This document shows positions 8,146 to 17,798 of a stretch of DNA of 64,000 nt, piece after piece. Numbering within the stretch: position 1 is the stretch's first letter; each line of letters begins with the position of its first letter. The notes beneath the pieces were generated by a model, which saw nothing but the letters and a program-made list of their open reading frames with translations, did no database searches and was not told the origin of the DNA. Both the position numbers and the translations under genes were made by a program. The stretch lies in NCBI RefSeq assembly GCF_011388195.1, contig NZ_CP049990.1:806001-870000 (forward strand), read 5' to 3'. This DNA comes from Pusillimonas sp. DMV24BSW_D (GTDB lineage: Bacteria > Pseudomonadota > Gammaproteobacteria > Burkholderiales > Burkholderiaceae_B).

Positions 8146-10536
8146 ATGATCTGGAGACATCCATTGACTAGTGCGCGTGTTGATACCCCGGGCCTTGCCG
8201 GGCAGGGCAAACTCATTACCGGTTTGGCTTTATTGGGTTTGCTGGCCGGTTGTGCGGGTATGAATCAGTCGTCTGTAAGTTCGGGTCCGTCCCCGTTGGT
8301 TGTTCGCACTTCTGCGACGGCAAGCGAGGGACGCGTGACGGCGCCGCCTAACGCGGTGTCGCAATCGGCACCGCCGGTTCGGTATGAGCGGGACGATGCA
8401 ATGGCGGATGCCGACAATACCGAACGCGAGGGTCAGGCTCGCGCCCCGGCCAATGAGAACGGCGCGACTACGATGCTCAACTTTGTTGAGGCAGACGTGA
8501 ACGGCGTGGTGCGGGCGTTGGCGCAATTTACGGGCCGTAATTTCGTGGTGGATCCGAGCGTGAACGGGCAACTTACGCTGGTATCGGAAACCCCGGTGAA
8601 TTCGCAGACAGCTTATGAAATGCTTTTGGCGGCGTTGCGTATGCGTGGTTTCGCGGCGGTTGACGTGAATGGGGTGACTCGTGTCGTGCCCGAGGCGGAT
8701 GCCAAGTTGCAGGGTGTGCAGGTGGCCGATGGGTCGCAGGGCGGGGGCGAGTTGGCAACGCGCGTGTTTCAGCTTCGTTATGAAAGTGCGGCAAACCTTG
8801 TCCCGGTCCTACGCCCGATGATCGCCCCCGACAATACGATTAATGCGTATCCGTCGAACAATACGCTGGTTGTGACGGATTACGCCGATAATCTGGCGCG
8901 TATTGCCGAAGTCATTGAGCGTATTGATACACCCGACTCCATGAGTACGGATGTCATGCCGATTCGTCACGGCGTGGCGCTTGATGTGGCGGCTTTGGCA
9001 AACCAATTGTTGGGTAATCGCCGGGGTGGTGACAGTCAGGGCCAGGTTGTGGTGGTTGCCGATCCGCGCAGCAATGCGGTTTTATTGCGGGCAAACAGTC
9101 CAGAAAAGCTGGCGCAGGCGCGCAACTTGATTCGCCGTATCGATAGTCCGGAGTCGGGCGGGGGAAATTTGCACGTTGTGTATTTGAGGAACGCGCAGGC
9201 GACGGAGTTGGCTGAGGTTTTACGTGGTGCGCTTGAGGGCCACGCAGGCTCGGGTGACGGTAATCGTGCTCAGGTTTCCGATCCGAATGGTCTTGGCGAG
9301 CTGATGGATGAATCTCTCGAGCAGGACGGCGGGGCGTTGCCGGTAAACTCCGTTGGCGGGGCGGCCTCGATGCCGGGTGTGGCCATGCTTGATAGCATGC
9401 AGGCCGGTGGTGGCGGTTCGCGTACCGGCAGGGCGCAGCCGGTTGCATTTAGGGCCGGCGGCGCAACGATACAGGCGGACCCTTCAACCAATACGTTAAT
9501 TATTGCTGCACCGCCACCGCTTTATCGCAGCTTGCGTGAAGTGATCGATCAGCTTGATCAGCGCCGGGCTCAGGTGCTGGTTGAAAGCCTGATTGTTGAG
9601 GTGAATGCGGATGATGCGGCTGAGTTGGGTATTCAGTGGATGTTGGGCGCGAACGATATTGAAAATGGCGGCTCGTCTTTCTTCGGTGGTGCCAATTTGG
9701 GTGGCAGCGGTTTGAATCGAACCGGAGCCAGTTCAATCGACACTTTGGCTCAGGGTCTGAGTTTGGGTGTGGTTCGCGGCACAGTGAATATTCTGGGTAA
9801 CCAGGTGCTGAATCTTTCCGTGTTGGCGCGTGCGCTGCAGTCGAACGGGAATGCCAATGTATTGTCGACACCTAATTTGCTGACGCTCGATAACGAAGAA
9901 GCCAGCATTATGGTGGGCAGGACAGTGCCGTTTGTAACCGGCCAATACACCACCAGCGGCGACGGTGCGAGCAATCCTTTCCAAACCGTTTCGCGCGAAG
10001 ATGTGGGCCTGACATTAAGAATTCGTCCGCAAATCTCGGAAGGCGGTACGGTTAAGCTGGCGCTGTATCAGGAAGTGAGTGATATCGACGCCGGCGCATC
10101 AAGTGCGCTGAACGGCTTGGTTACGCGTAAACGTGCGCTGGAAACCGATGTGCTGGTGGATGACGGGCAGATTATTGTGCTGGGGGGGCTGTTGGAAGAT
10201 ACTTTGTCAACCTCGACCAGCTCAGTGCCGTTGTTGGGCGACATCCCCGGTATTGGGCAACTCTTCCGTTACGATAGCCGCACCCGCACAAAAACCAACC
10301 TTATGGTGTTCCTGCGGCCTCACATCATTCGCAATGCGCAAGACAGCGCAAGCATTACGCTGGATCGCTACAACTACATGAGAGCTGTACGGGCCAACTT
10401 GCCGGACGATGCCTCCTGGTTGGCGTCTGATGCCGACGTGGCGCCGCTGCCTGCAGTTGATCGCAATCCGGGTACCGGCCTGCTGGATTTGCGCGGTTTC
10501 AATCCAGATCAATCAACGGTAACCAATCCATCATGA
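8146..10536 (+). CDS. gspD: Type II secretion outer-membrane secretin GspD, lipoprotein form
   Basis: A 796-aa secretin. It has an N0 domain ([26 protein letters not shown]), N1-N3 domains with a disordered Gly/Ser-rich insertion near residues 375-435, and the C-terminal secretin barrel ([38 protein letters not shown], then [14 protein letters not shown]). The signal peptide ends in a lipobox, LLAGC, so Cys36 is predicted to be lipidated. Lipidated secretins such as HxcQ can target themselves to the outer membrane without a pilotin, and no gspS-like pilotin is seen here. It overlaps gspE by 4 nt. Confidence 0.95.
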   Translation: MIWRHPLTSARVDTPGLAGQGKLITGLALLGLLAGCAGMNQSSVSSGPSPLVVRTSATASEGRVTAPPNAVSQSAPPVRYERDDAMADADNTEREGQARAPANENGATTMLNFVEADVNGVVRALAQFTGRNFVVDPSVNGQLTLVSETPVNSQTAYEMLLAALRMRGFAAVDVNGVTRVVPEADAKLQGVQVADGSQGGGELATRVFQLRYESAANLVPVLRPMIAPDNTINAYPSNNTLVVTDYADNLARIAEVIERIDTPDSMSTDVMPIRHGVALDVAALANQLLGNRRGGDSQGQVVVVADPRSNAVLLRANSPEKLAQARNLIRRIDSPESGGGNLHVVYLRNAQATELAEVLRGALEGHAGSGDGNRAQVSDPNGLGELMDESLEQDGGALPVNSVGGAASMPGVAMLDSMQAGGGGSRTGRAQPVAFRAGGATIQADPSTNTLIIAAPPPLYRSLREVIDQLDQRRAQVLVESLIVEVNADDAAELGIQWMLGANDIENGGSSFFGGANLGGSGLNRTGASSIDTLAQGLSLGVVRGTVNILGNQVLNLSVLARALQSNGNANVLSTPNLLTLDNEEASIMVGRTVPFVTGQYTTSGDGASNPFQTVSREDVGLTLRIRPQISEGGTVKLALYQEVSDIDAGASSALNGLVTRKRALETDVLVDDGQIIVLGGLLEDTLSTSTSSVPLLGDIPGIGQLFRYDSRTRTKTNLMVFLRPHIIRNAQDSASITLDRYNYMRAVRANLPDDASWLASDADVAPLPAVDRNPGTGLLDLRGFNPDQSTVTNPS

Positions 10537-11954
10537 CGCCACGTGTGCCTTATACCTGGGCGCAAGCGCATCGTGCGCTGATTCAGGCCACCCCCGAGGG
10601 TGTGTCGGTGGTGTTGTCGGAACGCGCCTCGGATTGGGTTCTGATTGAGCTTCGGCGCCGTTTTGGTGAGCTGCCGACACGGCGTATTGCCGAGGAGACG
10701 TTCGACACATTACTGGCCTCGGTGTATGCGCAGACCGGGGATGCGGCGGCAGTGGTGGATGCCGCCGCCAATGAAATTGATCTTGATCGTTTAATGCAGG
10801 CTATTCCCGAAGTGGAAGACTTGCTTGAGATGGCCGATGATGCACCCGTCATTCGCATGATTAACGCCTTGTTTACGCAAGCGGTGCGCGACGGGGCCAG
10901 CGACGTGCATTTGGAGGCATTTGAAACCTACTCTGTTGTGCGTTATCGCGTTGACGGCACCCTGCGCGATATTGTGAACCCGCGTCGGGCTTTGCATAAC
11001 GCGTTGGTCTCGCGAATCAAAATCATGGCCAATCTGGATATTGCAGAAAAGCGTTTGCCGCAAGACGGTCGCATTGCGTTGCGTGTGGGCAAGCGTCCTA
11101 TCGATGTGCGGGTGTCAACGCTGCCGACTGTGCACGGCGAGCGTGCGGTATTGCGTTTGCTTGATAAAGAGTCCGGGCGCCTCGAGCTTACACGGCTGGG
11201 CATGGCGCCCGATGTTTTGAGCCGGTTAAATAGCCTGTTGCATCTGCCTCATGGCATTGTTCTGGTAACCGGCCCCACCGGAAGCGGGAAAACAACCACG
11301 CTGTATGCCGCGCTGGCGCAACTTGATACCGCCACCACCAATATCCTGACGGTCGAAGACCCAATTGAATATGATCTGGCCGGCATTGGGCAGACACAGG
11401 TGAATGCGCGCATCGAGTTAACGTTTGCCAAGGCACTGCGTGCGATTTTGCGGCAGGATCCCGATGTCATCATGATTGGTGAAATCCGTGATTTGGAAAC
11501 GGCGCAGATTGCCGTCCAGGCGTCGTTAACCGGTCACTTGGTTTTGGCTACGCTGCATACCAATGATGCTGTATCGGCGGTGACGCGCTTAATCGATATG
11601 GGTATTGAGCCTTTCCTGCTGGCGTCCACCTTGCAAGGTGTGTTGGCGCAGCGTTTGATTCGAAAGCTTTGCCCGTCGTGCAAGGAGGTGGATGGCCGCG
11701 GCGTGGCGTTACCGTCTTCAGTGGGGTGTGCGGCTTGTGCCCATACAGGTTATAGCGGTCGTACCGGTATCCACGAGTTGTTTGTGGTGGATGATGCCGC
11801 ACGCGAGATGATTCATTCCGGCGCGCATGAACAGGGTTTGCGTCATCACGCCCGTGACAACGGTTTGCGCAGCTTGCGCGAAGATGGGGAGCGTTGGATT
11901 GAACAAGGCGTGACCACGGCGGAAGAGTTGCTGCGCGTTACGCGTGATACGTAA
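10533..11954 (+). CDS. gspE: Type II secretion traffic ATPase GspE
   Basis: A 473-aa cytoplasmic ATPase of the VirB11/PulE family that powers pseudopilus growth. Visible features: N1E region, [11 protein letters not shown] (Asp box), Walker [10 protein letters not shown] near residue 247, Walker B-like [12 protein letters not shown], His box ATLHTND, and a C-terminal four-cysteine zinc module (CPSC and CAAC, about residues 380-403) that distinguishes GspE and PilB from GspE2-like proteins. Overlap with gspD and close spacing to gspF keep it in the operon. Confidence 0.96.
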   Translation: MTPRVPYTWAQAHRALIQATPEGVSVVLSERASDWVLIELRRRFGELPTRRIAEETFDTLLASVYAQTGDAAAVVDAAANEIDLDRLMQAIPEVEDLLEMADDAPVIRMINALFTQAVRDGASDVHLEAFETYSVVRYRVDGTLRDIVNPRRALHNALVSRIKIMANLDIAEKRLPQDGRIALRVGKRPIDVRVSTLPTVHGERAVLRLLDKESGRLELTRLGMAPDVLSRLNSLLHLPHGIVLVTGPTGSGKTTTLYAALAQLDTATTNILTVEDPIEYDLAGIGQTQVNARIELTFAKALRAILRQDPDVIMIGEIRDLETAQIAVQASLTGHLVLATLHTNDAVSAVTRLIDMGIEPFLLASTLQGVLAQRLIRKLCPSCKEVDGRGVALPSSVGCAACAHTGYSGRTGIHELFVVDDAAREMIHSGAHEQGLRHHARDNGLRSLREDGERWIEQGVTTAEELLRVTRDT

Positions 11955-11976
11955 GTAAACGGGAAGAAAAACAGAT

Positions 11977-13188
11977 ATGCCCAGTTATCGGTACGAAGCA
12001 GCGAAAGCAAACGGCCAGGTAGAGCGCGGCCTGGTCGATGCCGATACGGAACGCAGTGCACGGCAATTGTTGCGCGCGCGCGGTTTATTACCGCTGTCGC
12101 TAAACCCGGTCAATCGGGCCTCGAACCGAGTCGAGTGGCTCAGGCGCAGCTTAAGGCTGAGCGATACTGATCTGGGCTGGATCACACGCCAGTTGGCGGG
12201 TTTGTTGGCGGCGGGGTTGTCGCTGGAGGCGGCGCTGGGCGCCATTATCGATCAATTGGAGTCACATCCGGCCGCGGCGGTGCTGGCCGCCGTGCGGTCC
12301 GACATACGCGCGGGTCACCGTTTGTGCGAGGCTATGTCGGTGCATCCTCGTGCCTTTCCGTCGGTTTATCTTGCTTTGGTTGAAGCGGGCGAAACGTCGG
12401 GCGAATTGGCGGCAGTGATGGAACGATTGGCGACGTATGTGGAGTCAAGAAGTCAATTGCGTAATAAAGTCATGACCGCTTTCATTTATCCGGCCGTCGT
12501 GATGTTTGTTGCCATGGCCATCGTGACGTTTTTGTTGATTTATGTTGTGCCCCAGGTGGTTGGTGCGTTTAATCAAACGCAACAGGCATTACCGCTTCTT
12601 ACCCGGATGTTGCTCGTGGTAAGCGATTTTGTTCAGCATTGGGGCGGCGTGTCGGTTGTTGTAATGGGCTTGCTTTATGCGGGCTGGCGCGGATTATTGC
12701 GGGTGCCGTCGTTCTGCTTGCGCTGGCATGCGCGGATTCTAACCCTGCCTTTTGTCGGCCGCTTTGTGAAAGAAATGAATACCGCAAGGTACGCGGCCAC
12801 ACTGGCCATTCTTGCCGGCAGCGGCGTGCCGCTGGTGACCGCGCTGCCTGCGGCAACCCGCACCTTAACTAACCGTCGGCTGCAGCAAGCAGCAAATGAG
12901 GCAGCGCGTCGGGTGCGTGAGGGTAGCCCTTTGGCCGCGGCCCTGAAGTCGCACCAGGCGTTTCCGCCGCTGCTCATTCATTTGATCGATAGCGGCGAAA
13001 GAACGGGCCGCTTGCCCGAAATGCTTGAGCGCGCAGCGCAATCACTGGGCCAGGACGTTGAGCGCCGGGCGGTGACGATGACGGCGCTGCTTGAGCCCTT
13101 ACTGACGTTGTTAATGGGGCTGATGGTGCTGGTGATTGTCTTGGCAATCATGATGCCCATTATCGAGATGAATCAGATGATTCAGTGA
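11977..13188 (+). CDS. gspF: Type II secretion inner-membrane core protein GspF
   Basis: A 403-aa polytopic protein with two copies of the T2SSF cytoplasmic helical domain. The first carries RQLAGLLAAGLSLEAALGAI and LVEAGETSGELAAVMERLA, the second NTARYAATLAILAGSGVPLVTAL and LIDSGERTGRLPEMLERAA. Three transmembrane helices are seen (about 168-190, 220-240 and the C-terminal VLVIVLAIMMPIIEM). It is the rotor or platform contacted by GspE. It is the last gene of the operon; the next gene is convergent, 26 nt away. Confidence 0.95.
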   Translation: MPSYRYEAAKANGQVERGLVDADTERSARQLLRARGLLPLSLNPVNRASNRVEWLRRSLRLSDTDLGWITRQLAGLLAAGLSLEAALGAIIDQLESHPAAAVLAAVRSDIRAGHRLCEAMSVHPRAFPSVYLALVEAGETSGELAAVMERLATYVESRSQLRNKVMTAFIYPAVVMFVAMAIVTFLLIYVVPQVVGAFNQTQQALPLLTRMLLVVSDFVQHWGGVSVVVMGLLYAGWRGLLRVPSFCLRWHARILTLPFVGRFVKEMNTARYAATLAILAGSGVPLVTALPAATRTLTNRRLQQAANEAARRVREGSPLAAALKSHQAFPPLLIHLIDSGERTGRLPEMLERAAQSLGQDVERRAVTMTALLEPLLTLLMGLMVLVIVLAIMMPIIEMNQMIQ

Positions 13189-13213
13189 TAATGGGCGAGG
13201 TTTTGATGGTGGT

Positions 13214-14329
13214 TCAAGAGCCGGGCGGTGGGGCGTCTTTGACCAAACGGAAACCCAAGTGCGACATGGGGCTGTATGGGTCGGCTCCGCGCCGGGCACT
13301 GGGTCGGTAGGAAAGGCAATAGCTTTCATCGCACAAGAAGGACCCGCCTCGAATCACGCGCTTGGGCGCATCGGCAGGCGTGCCGGGTTGAGAGGGGTCG
13401 AACGACGTTGCAGGGCCTTGCGGGTTACGGATTGATGCCTCGTCTTTTTGGGCCTGCTGGGCGAAGTAATCGATGCGATACCAGTCGTTGACCCACTGCC
13501 ATGCATTTCCTGTCATGTCATACAGACCGTAACCATTGGGCGCGAAGGATCCGGCGGGCAGGGTGTCGACACCGTCGCCGGCAGCGGGGTTAACCACGGG
13601 AAACACGGTGTCTTCCTTGTTCCAGTAGTTGGCCATTCTCTGGCCGTTGGGCATCAGTTCATCTCCCCAGGAATAATTGGCCTGCTCTTTTCCGCCCCGG
13701 GCAGCGTACTCCCATTCTGCTTCGGTGGGAAGGCGTTTGCCGGCCCATTTTGCATACGCCTGAACGTCTTCATAGCTGACCTGAACAACAGGATGGTCTG
13801 GTTTGTTTTCAATGGTGCTGTCCGGGCCTTTGGGGTGGCGCCAATTCGCACCCGGCTTATATCGCCACCATGCCCAATACTGGTTCAGGGGTACGGGCTT
13901 GTTGGTGCCTACGAATACGATGGCGCCCGGCACAAGCACGTCATCGGGTGGTTTTGGAGTGCCGGGGGGCAATTGCACACGAACCGTTTCCCAATCGGGT
14001 TTACGTTCAGCCGTGGTGATATACCCGGTTTCCTCAACAAACTGTGCAAACTGCGCGTTGGTGACGTGGGTTGTGTCAATCCAGAAACCGTCGACGTGAA
14101 CGGTGTGGGTGGGCCGCTCGTTGGGTTGTGCCAGTTCGCTGTCGCTGCCCATGAGGAACGTACCCGATGGAATCCACGCCATACCCTCAGGGCCTATTTC
14201 GCCGTCGCCGATAATGACGGTGGGTTTTGTGACCTCTTGGGACGGCTTATTCATTTGGGCCAGAATGAAGCCTGCGGCCAACGCGATTCCCACGACACCG
14301 ACGATCGCCCACCGATATCGACTCATCAT
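13214..14329 (-). CDS. Formylglycine-generating enzyme (sulfatase-modifying factor) with membrane anchor
   Basis: The 371-aa protein has an N-terminal transmembrane segment (about 7-25) followed by an FGE-sulfatase domain. It starts with MAWIPSGTFLMGSD and ends with RVIRGGSFLCDESYCLSYRPSARR---SHLGFRLV. The two cysteines, Cys333 and Cys338, align with the copper-binding catalytic pair of SUMF1-type enzymes, so real oxidase activity is likely rather than a generic ergothioneine or adhesion role. It would convert the active-site Cys of a sulfatase to formylglycine at the membrane or in the periplasm. It directly follows the sulfatase gene: its ATG is one base after that stop. An ATG at 14344 overlapping the sulfatase end is an alternative start. 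Confidence 0.85.
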   Translation of the reverse strand: MMSRYRWAIVGVVGIALAAGFILAQMNKPSQEVTKPTVIIGDGEIGPEGMAWIPSGTFLMGSDSELAQPNERPTHTVHVDGFWIDTTHVTNAQFAQFVEETGYITTAERKPDWETVRVQLPPGTPKPPDDVLVPGAIVFVGTNKPVPLNQYWAWWRYKPGANWRHPKGPDSTIENKPDHPVVQVSYEDVQAYAKWAGKRLPTEAEWEYAARGGKEQANYSWGDELMPNGQRMANYWNKEDTVFPVVNPAAGDGVDTLPAGSFAPNGYGLYDMTGNAWQWVNDWYRIDYFAQQAQKDEASIRNPQGPATSFDPSQPGTPADAPKRVIRGGSFLCDESYCLSYRPSARRGADPYSPMSHLGFRLVKDAPPPGS

Positions 14330-14330
14330 T

Positions 14331-16505
14331 CTAGTAAATCGCATAAGCCGGATCGCAATTCGTGTTCAGATTGTTCTGAATGATGCCGCCGTCGGTGGCG
14401 TTGGTCAGGCCGTCGAACGCGCCGCTTACCATGAAGTCGTACATGCTGGATTTGCCCCAATCGCGCGCAATGCGGGCCCAGTTTTCCACATCGTCGCCGT
14501 TGACGACCCGATCCAGATTGCCGTCTCCCGGGCACAGCGGATTCGAAGCCAATACCTGATCCATTTTTTGCTTCAAGTCGTCGTAGATAGCCAGTGTTTG
14601 GGACGTGGGTGCCTGCAGCAAGTCACGGTCTGGTGTGTCCAGCAACGGGCGATTTTTATCCTGGTTGATTTGGAAGAGCTGCTCAACCGTAGTCGTACGC
14701 GGGCTGTTAGGGGTGGACGCATCGTATTCCTGCGTAATATTGCGAACCAACTTATATTGTTCGTTACGAAGTCCGATGGAGGTTTCAGGATTAATCGTAA
14801 CTTGGCTTTGTCCGTCATTGGCCAGTGCTTTGTTCACTTCCCAGCACATGCTGTATCCCGTGCCGCCGTTATCCACAACCGATGGGTCGTCGTAACCCGG
14901 CCCCCACCATACACCTTGATTGTCTTCGCAAACGCTCTTTGATACGGGAATTTGGGTGCAGCTGGTGCTGATCACACACGGGGCATTGCGCGTGTTGTTC
15001 GCCTGATAGTTAAAGCTGCCCATTGCAAAATTGATCGTACGTAAGGTTTCCTGGCCCGGGTTTTGCACATAAGCCATGAGGCTGGTGGAGTCGAGCGTTT
15101 GCACCGCTTCGTCGTGGGCGTTCAAGTTGGCTACTTCCCCAAAAAATTGAAACACATCAACCATGTTGACCATGTTTTCTACATCTCGATTGGGCGCTTG
15201 TACTTGCGGGCCCGCCACGATAAGCGGTGTCCAAATACCGGTTTGATAAGCGGTGCCTTTGGCTTGAGAGGGCGCAAAAGGCTGTTTGACTGCCGTGCCC
15301 AGCGTGCCGTTGTCACCCACAATAACAATGGTGGTGTTGGATGCGGCAGGGTCATAAACAAGCCGGCCGTTACTGTCCCATTGGGCCAGCCCTACTTCGA
15401 CCATTAAACGACCCAACTCCGCATCCATCGCTTCGATCATCTGATTCTGAAGCAGGCGGCCTGCACCCGTTGCCCCGCAATCCAGGCTGTCACGAAGCGA
15501 GATGGTATTTTCGGATAGCAGGCCGACAGGGGGTTGTTGCCATGGGGTGTGTGCCGACGTGTAGCTTACGGTGGCCATCCAGGGCCGGTTGGTCGGCCGG
15601 GATTTGATCCAGTCAATAGCGGCATCGGTTTCAATGCGGGTGCGGTAACCCCGCGCACGCATATCGGTTAGCGGTACTTCTTCCACGTAGCTTCCGTCAT
15701 TGATGACCAACGGCGAAACATAGTAGGCATTTTCCTGATTGAAATTGACCCAGCCGGGTCGAGGATCGCTACACGTTTGATTGGGCGCAAATACGCCACC
15801 TGAATCAATACATTGCAGACCTGGCGCGTCCTCGTGGGGGGCAGGCCCGGTTACGCTGATGTCGGTACAACTGTTGTCGGGCTTGAAGCACGCTCCAAAG
15901 TCGGTTCCCGCCCTGTTTTGTCTGGGAAGAAAGCCACATTTGTGGGTGTCTGGTGCCGCCAGGCCCCCCGCTGTGGTATCAATTGATCCGGGTAAGCCGC
16001 CCAGCCAACCGTAGAAGTAGTCCCATCCCAACGTGTGGGGTGCCGCGTTGCCTGCTTCGTTATTCTCCGGCCCGCCCAAGTGAAATTTGCCGAACAAGCC
16101 GCTTTCATAGTTGGCTTTCTTCAGAAGCTTTGGCGCGGTGGTGGCAAACGGTGACACGTGAGAGTTAGCCAGGTCGTTAGGCCCGATGGCTTGATAAATG
16201 TTGGTGCGAGGGGGGAATTGGCCGACAAAGAATGAGGCGCGGCCAAGAGAGCATTCGGGCATAGCCCAGGCGTTGCGAAAACGAAGGCCTGCCTGGGCAA
16301 CGGCGTTAATATTTGGCATACGCGGCGGCGTAAGGCCGCCATAGCCGAACGAGGCCATTTGGTCGATACCCACATCGTCCATAATCACGAACAGAATATT
16401 CGGTGTTTGGCTTGCATTAGACGATGTTGACGTGTTGCCGCTGTCGCAAGCAGCCAGAACCAGGGGGGCGCATGCAAGGAGCAGCTTGGCCGCGTATGTT
16501 TTCAC
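14331..16505 (-). CDS. Lipoprotein arylsulfatase-family hydrolase with dockerin-like C-terminus
   Basis: A 724-aa alkaline-phosphatase-superfamily sulfatase. The GTG start at 16505 has CGGAGA upstream and yields a lipoprotein signal with lipobox LAAC (Cys20). Metal-binding Asp43-Asp44 lie in NILFVIMDDVG. The nucleophile region reads C85-S-L-G-R, so the Pro of the usual C-x-P-x-R formylglycine signature is Leu. Later HTPWQQP and VGDNG segments match the metal site. The last 70 residues contain two EF-hand-like repeats (GDGNLDRVVNGDD and NATDGG), resembling a dockerin. Its modifying enzyme is encoded next door. The substrate is unknown. Several Cys pairs suggest disulfides in the envelope. Confidence 0.85.
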   Translation of the reverse strand: MKTYAAKLLLACAPLVLAACDSGNTSTSSNASQTPNILFVIMDDVGIDQMASFGYGGLTPPRMPNINAVAQAGLRFRNAWAMPECSLGRASFFVGQFPPRTNIYQAIGPNDLANSHVSPFATTAPKLLKKANYESGLFGKFHLGGPENNEAGNAAPHTLGWDYFYGWLGGLPGSIDTTAGGLAAPDTHKCGFLPRQNRAGTDFGACFKPDNSCTDISVTGPAPHEDAPGLQCIDSGGVFAPNQTCSDPRPGWVNFNQENAYYVSPLVINDGSYVEEVPLTDMRARGYRTRIETDAAIDWIKSRPTNRPWMATVSYTSAHTPWQQPPVGLLSENTISLRDSLDCGATGAGRLLQNQMIEAMDAELGRLMVEVGLAQWDSNGRLVYDPAASNTTIVIVGDNGTLGTAVKQPFAPSQAKGTAYQTGIWTPLIVAGPQVQAPNRDVENMVNMVDVFQFFGEVANLNAHDEAVQTLDSTSLMAYVQNPGQETLRTINFAMGSFNYQANNTRNAPCVISTSCTQIPVSKSVCEDNQGVWWGPGYDDPSVVDNGGTGYSMCWEVNKALANDGQSQVTINPETSIGLRNEQYKLVRNITQEYDASTPNSPRTTTVEQLFQINQDKNRPLLDTPDRDLLQAPTSQTLAIYDDLKQKMDQVLASNPLCPGDGNLDRVVNGDDVENWARIARDWGKSSMYDFMVSGAFDGLTNATDGGIIQNNLNTNCDPAYAIY

Positions 16506-16714
16506 TAGTGTCTCCGAATGGGCGGGGATGCTTGAAAGAATGACCGGACTAAGTTTCGTTTTGCTGTTTATGCCGACCAATTGTCTTTGTTATTGCTTTA
16601 TTTCTGAATGGAAAAAAATCTTAACAAAAGGTAGGAAAAGTTCATAGAGCATAACCGGAAAGTGCTTCAAATTATGCCCGGCGTCCATTTTTTCCATTGA
16701 AATAAATAGGGCGG
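16506..16714. promoter_or_regulatory. AT-rich intergenic region upstream of the sulfatase
   Basis: These 209 bp separate the sulfatase start from the stop of a LysR gene and carry the promoter for the sulfatase-FGE pair. Long A/T runs occur around 16600-16640. No clear operator or terminator was identified. Confidence 0.35.
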
Positions 16715-17653
16715 CTAGCCTCGGCTCATAATTAAATTGGTGAAAACAGGCGGCAAGTTGGTGAATTTTTCAAAGATCAGCTTGCGCAGCCAGCTATTGC
16801 CCGAATCGTAATGGTAGCGCCCGTGCCAGTATTGCCTTACCTCGTAAGACAGAGAGGGGAACGGCAGGTTCATGATGCGGATCTTGCCGTTCAAAGCCAG
16901 TGTTCTTCCCAGGCGCGACGGCACAATCGCCAACAGGTCGGTTGAGGTAATGATTTGCTCCAGGCCCAGAAACGATGACACTTTGACTGCAATTTTGCGC
17001 TCCACGCCGCGCTCTTCCAGCGCCTTGTCGAGCCTTGAGTGCCCGGTAGCCGGGGCAACCAGCGCCAGGTGCTCTTCCTGAAGAAATTGTTCTTTCGTTA
17101 GCGTGTCAATGACGCGGGGATGGTTGGCACGCAAAATGCAGGAATAATTCTCGGCAAACAAACGTTGTTGATAAAAGCCGCTGTGCAAATCGATGGTGTA
17201 GCCAATCGCAAGATCAAGCTTCCCGTTTTCCAGCAGGCTGGGTGTCATGCTGTCAAGGTCAACCGAATCAATCTTTATTTTGGGCGCGGATTCTTTCAAT
17301 AGGGCGAGCAGTTCGGGCAGCATGACCAACTGCGCCACATGGCTCAGGCCCAGGCGAAACCGGCGGGTGGAGGTGCCGGCGTCGAACGGCTTATAGGCCC
17401 CGCCTTCCGGATTGAGCAAATTAATGGCGTGATCAATGTCGGGAAGCAGGTTTTCCAGAAAGGGAGTGGCCATCATGCCTTCCGAGGTGCGCACAAACAG
17501 CGGGTCGCCGAAGTGTTCGCGTAAGTGGCCCAGCCGCACGCTAATCGCGGGCTGGCTTAACCCAACCTGTTCGCAGGCGCCGGTGACGCTACGGGCGGCA
17601 CGTATTTCCTTTAATAACAAAAAGTCATAAAGATCGAGTTTGTTCTGGGCCAT
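16715..17653 (-). CDS. LysR-type regulator of the gentisate operon (NahR/LinR-like)
   Basis: A 312-aa LysR regulator. The winged helix-turn-helix spans about residues 5-64 (LLLKEIRAARSVTGACEQVGLSQPAISVRLGHLREHFGDPLFVR), followed by a periplasmic-binding-protein-like effector domain. The short DLYDFLLL start and the LFVRTSEGM wing are like the NahR/LinR/PcpR branch, which responds to aromatic acids. It is divergent from the gentisate genes with a 145-bp gap that holds an inverted repeat, so it probably activates that operon in response to an aromatic substrate or to gentisate. The effector is not known from sequence. Confidence 0.85.
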   Translation of the reverse strand: MAQNKLDLYDFLLLKEIRAARSVTGACEQVGLSQPAISVRLGHLREHFGDPLFVRTSEGMMATPFLENLLPDIDHAINLLNPEGGAYKPFDAGTSTRRFRLGLSHVAQLVMLPELLALLKESAPKIKIDSVDLDSMTPSLLENGKLDLAIGYTIDLHSGFYQQRLFAENYSCILRANHPRVIDTLTKEQFLQEEHLALVAPATGHSRLDKALEERGVERKIAVKVSSFLGLEQIITSTDLLAIVPSRLGRTLALNGKIRIMNLPFPSLSYEVRQYWHGRYHYDSGNSWLRKLIFEKFTNLPPVFTNLIMSRG

Positions 17654-17704
17654 TTATTTATAATCGCATTTCGGTATTCGGGATATTACTGATTTAACCG
17701 CACT

Positions 17705-17725
17705 ACTATTAAGAAATGCAATAGT
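17705..17725. promoter_or_regulatory. Candidate LysR binding site between the regulator and the gentisate operon
   Basis: ACTATT at 17705-17710 and AATAGT at 17720-17725 form an inverted repeat with a 9-bp spacer. It is placed about 75-95 bp before the fumarylpyruvate hydrolase start and about 50 bp before the LysR start. This size and position fit a LysR recognition site, but no binding data are implied. Confidence 0.4.
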
Positions 17726-17798
17726 GGGTATTTAGGGCAGCGTATTGCGGCGAAACGTACAATCCTGGAAACTTGAGTTATTACTAACAGGAGTAGAC

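Noticed and set aside
13448-14383. Long plus-strand open frame opposite the FGE gene
   Set aside because: It is antisense to a protein with clear FGE motifs, has no recognisable domain and no ribosome binding site.
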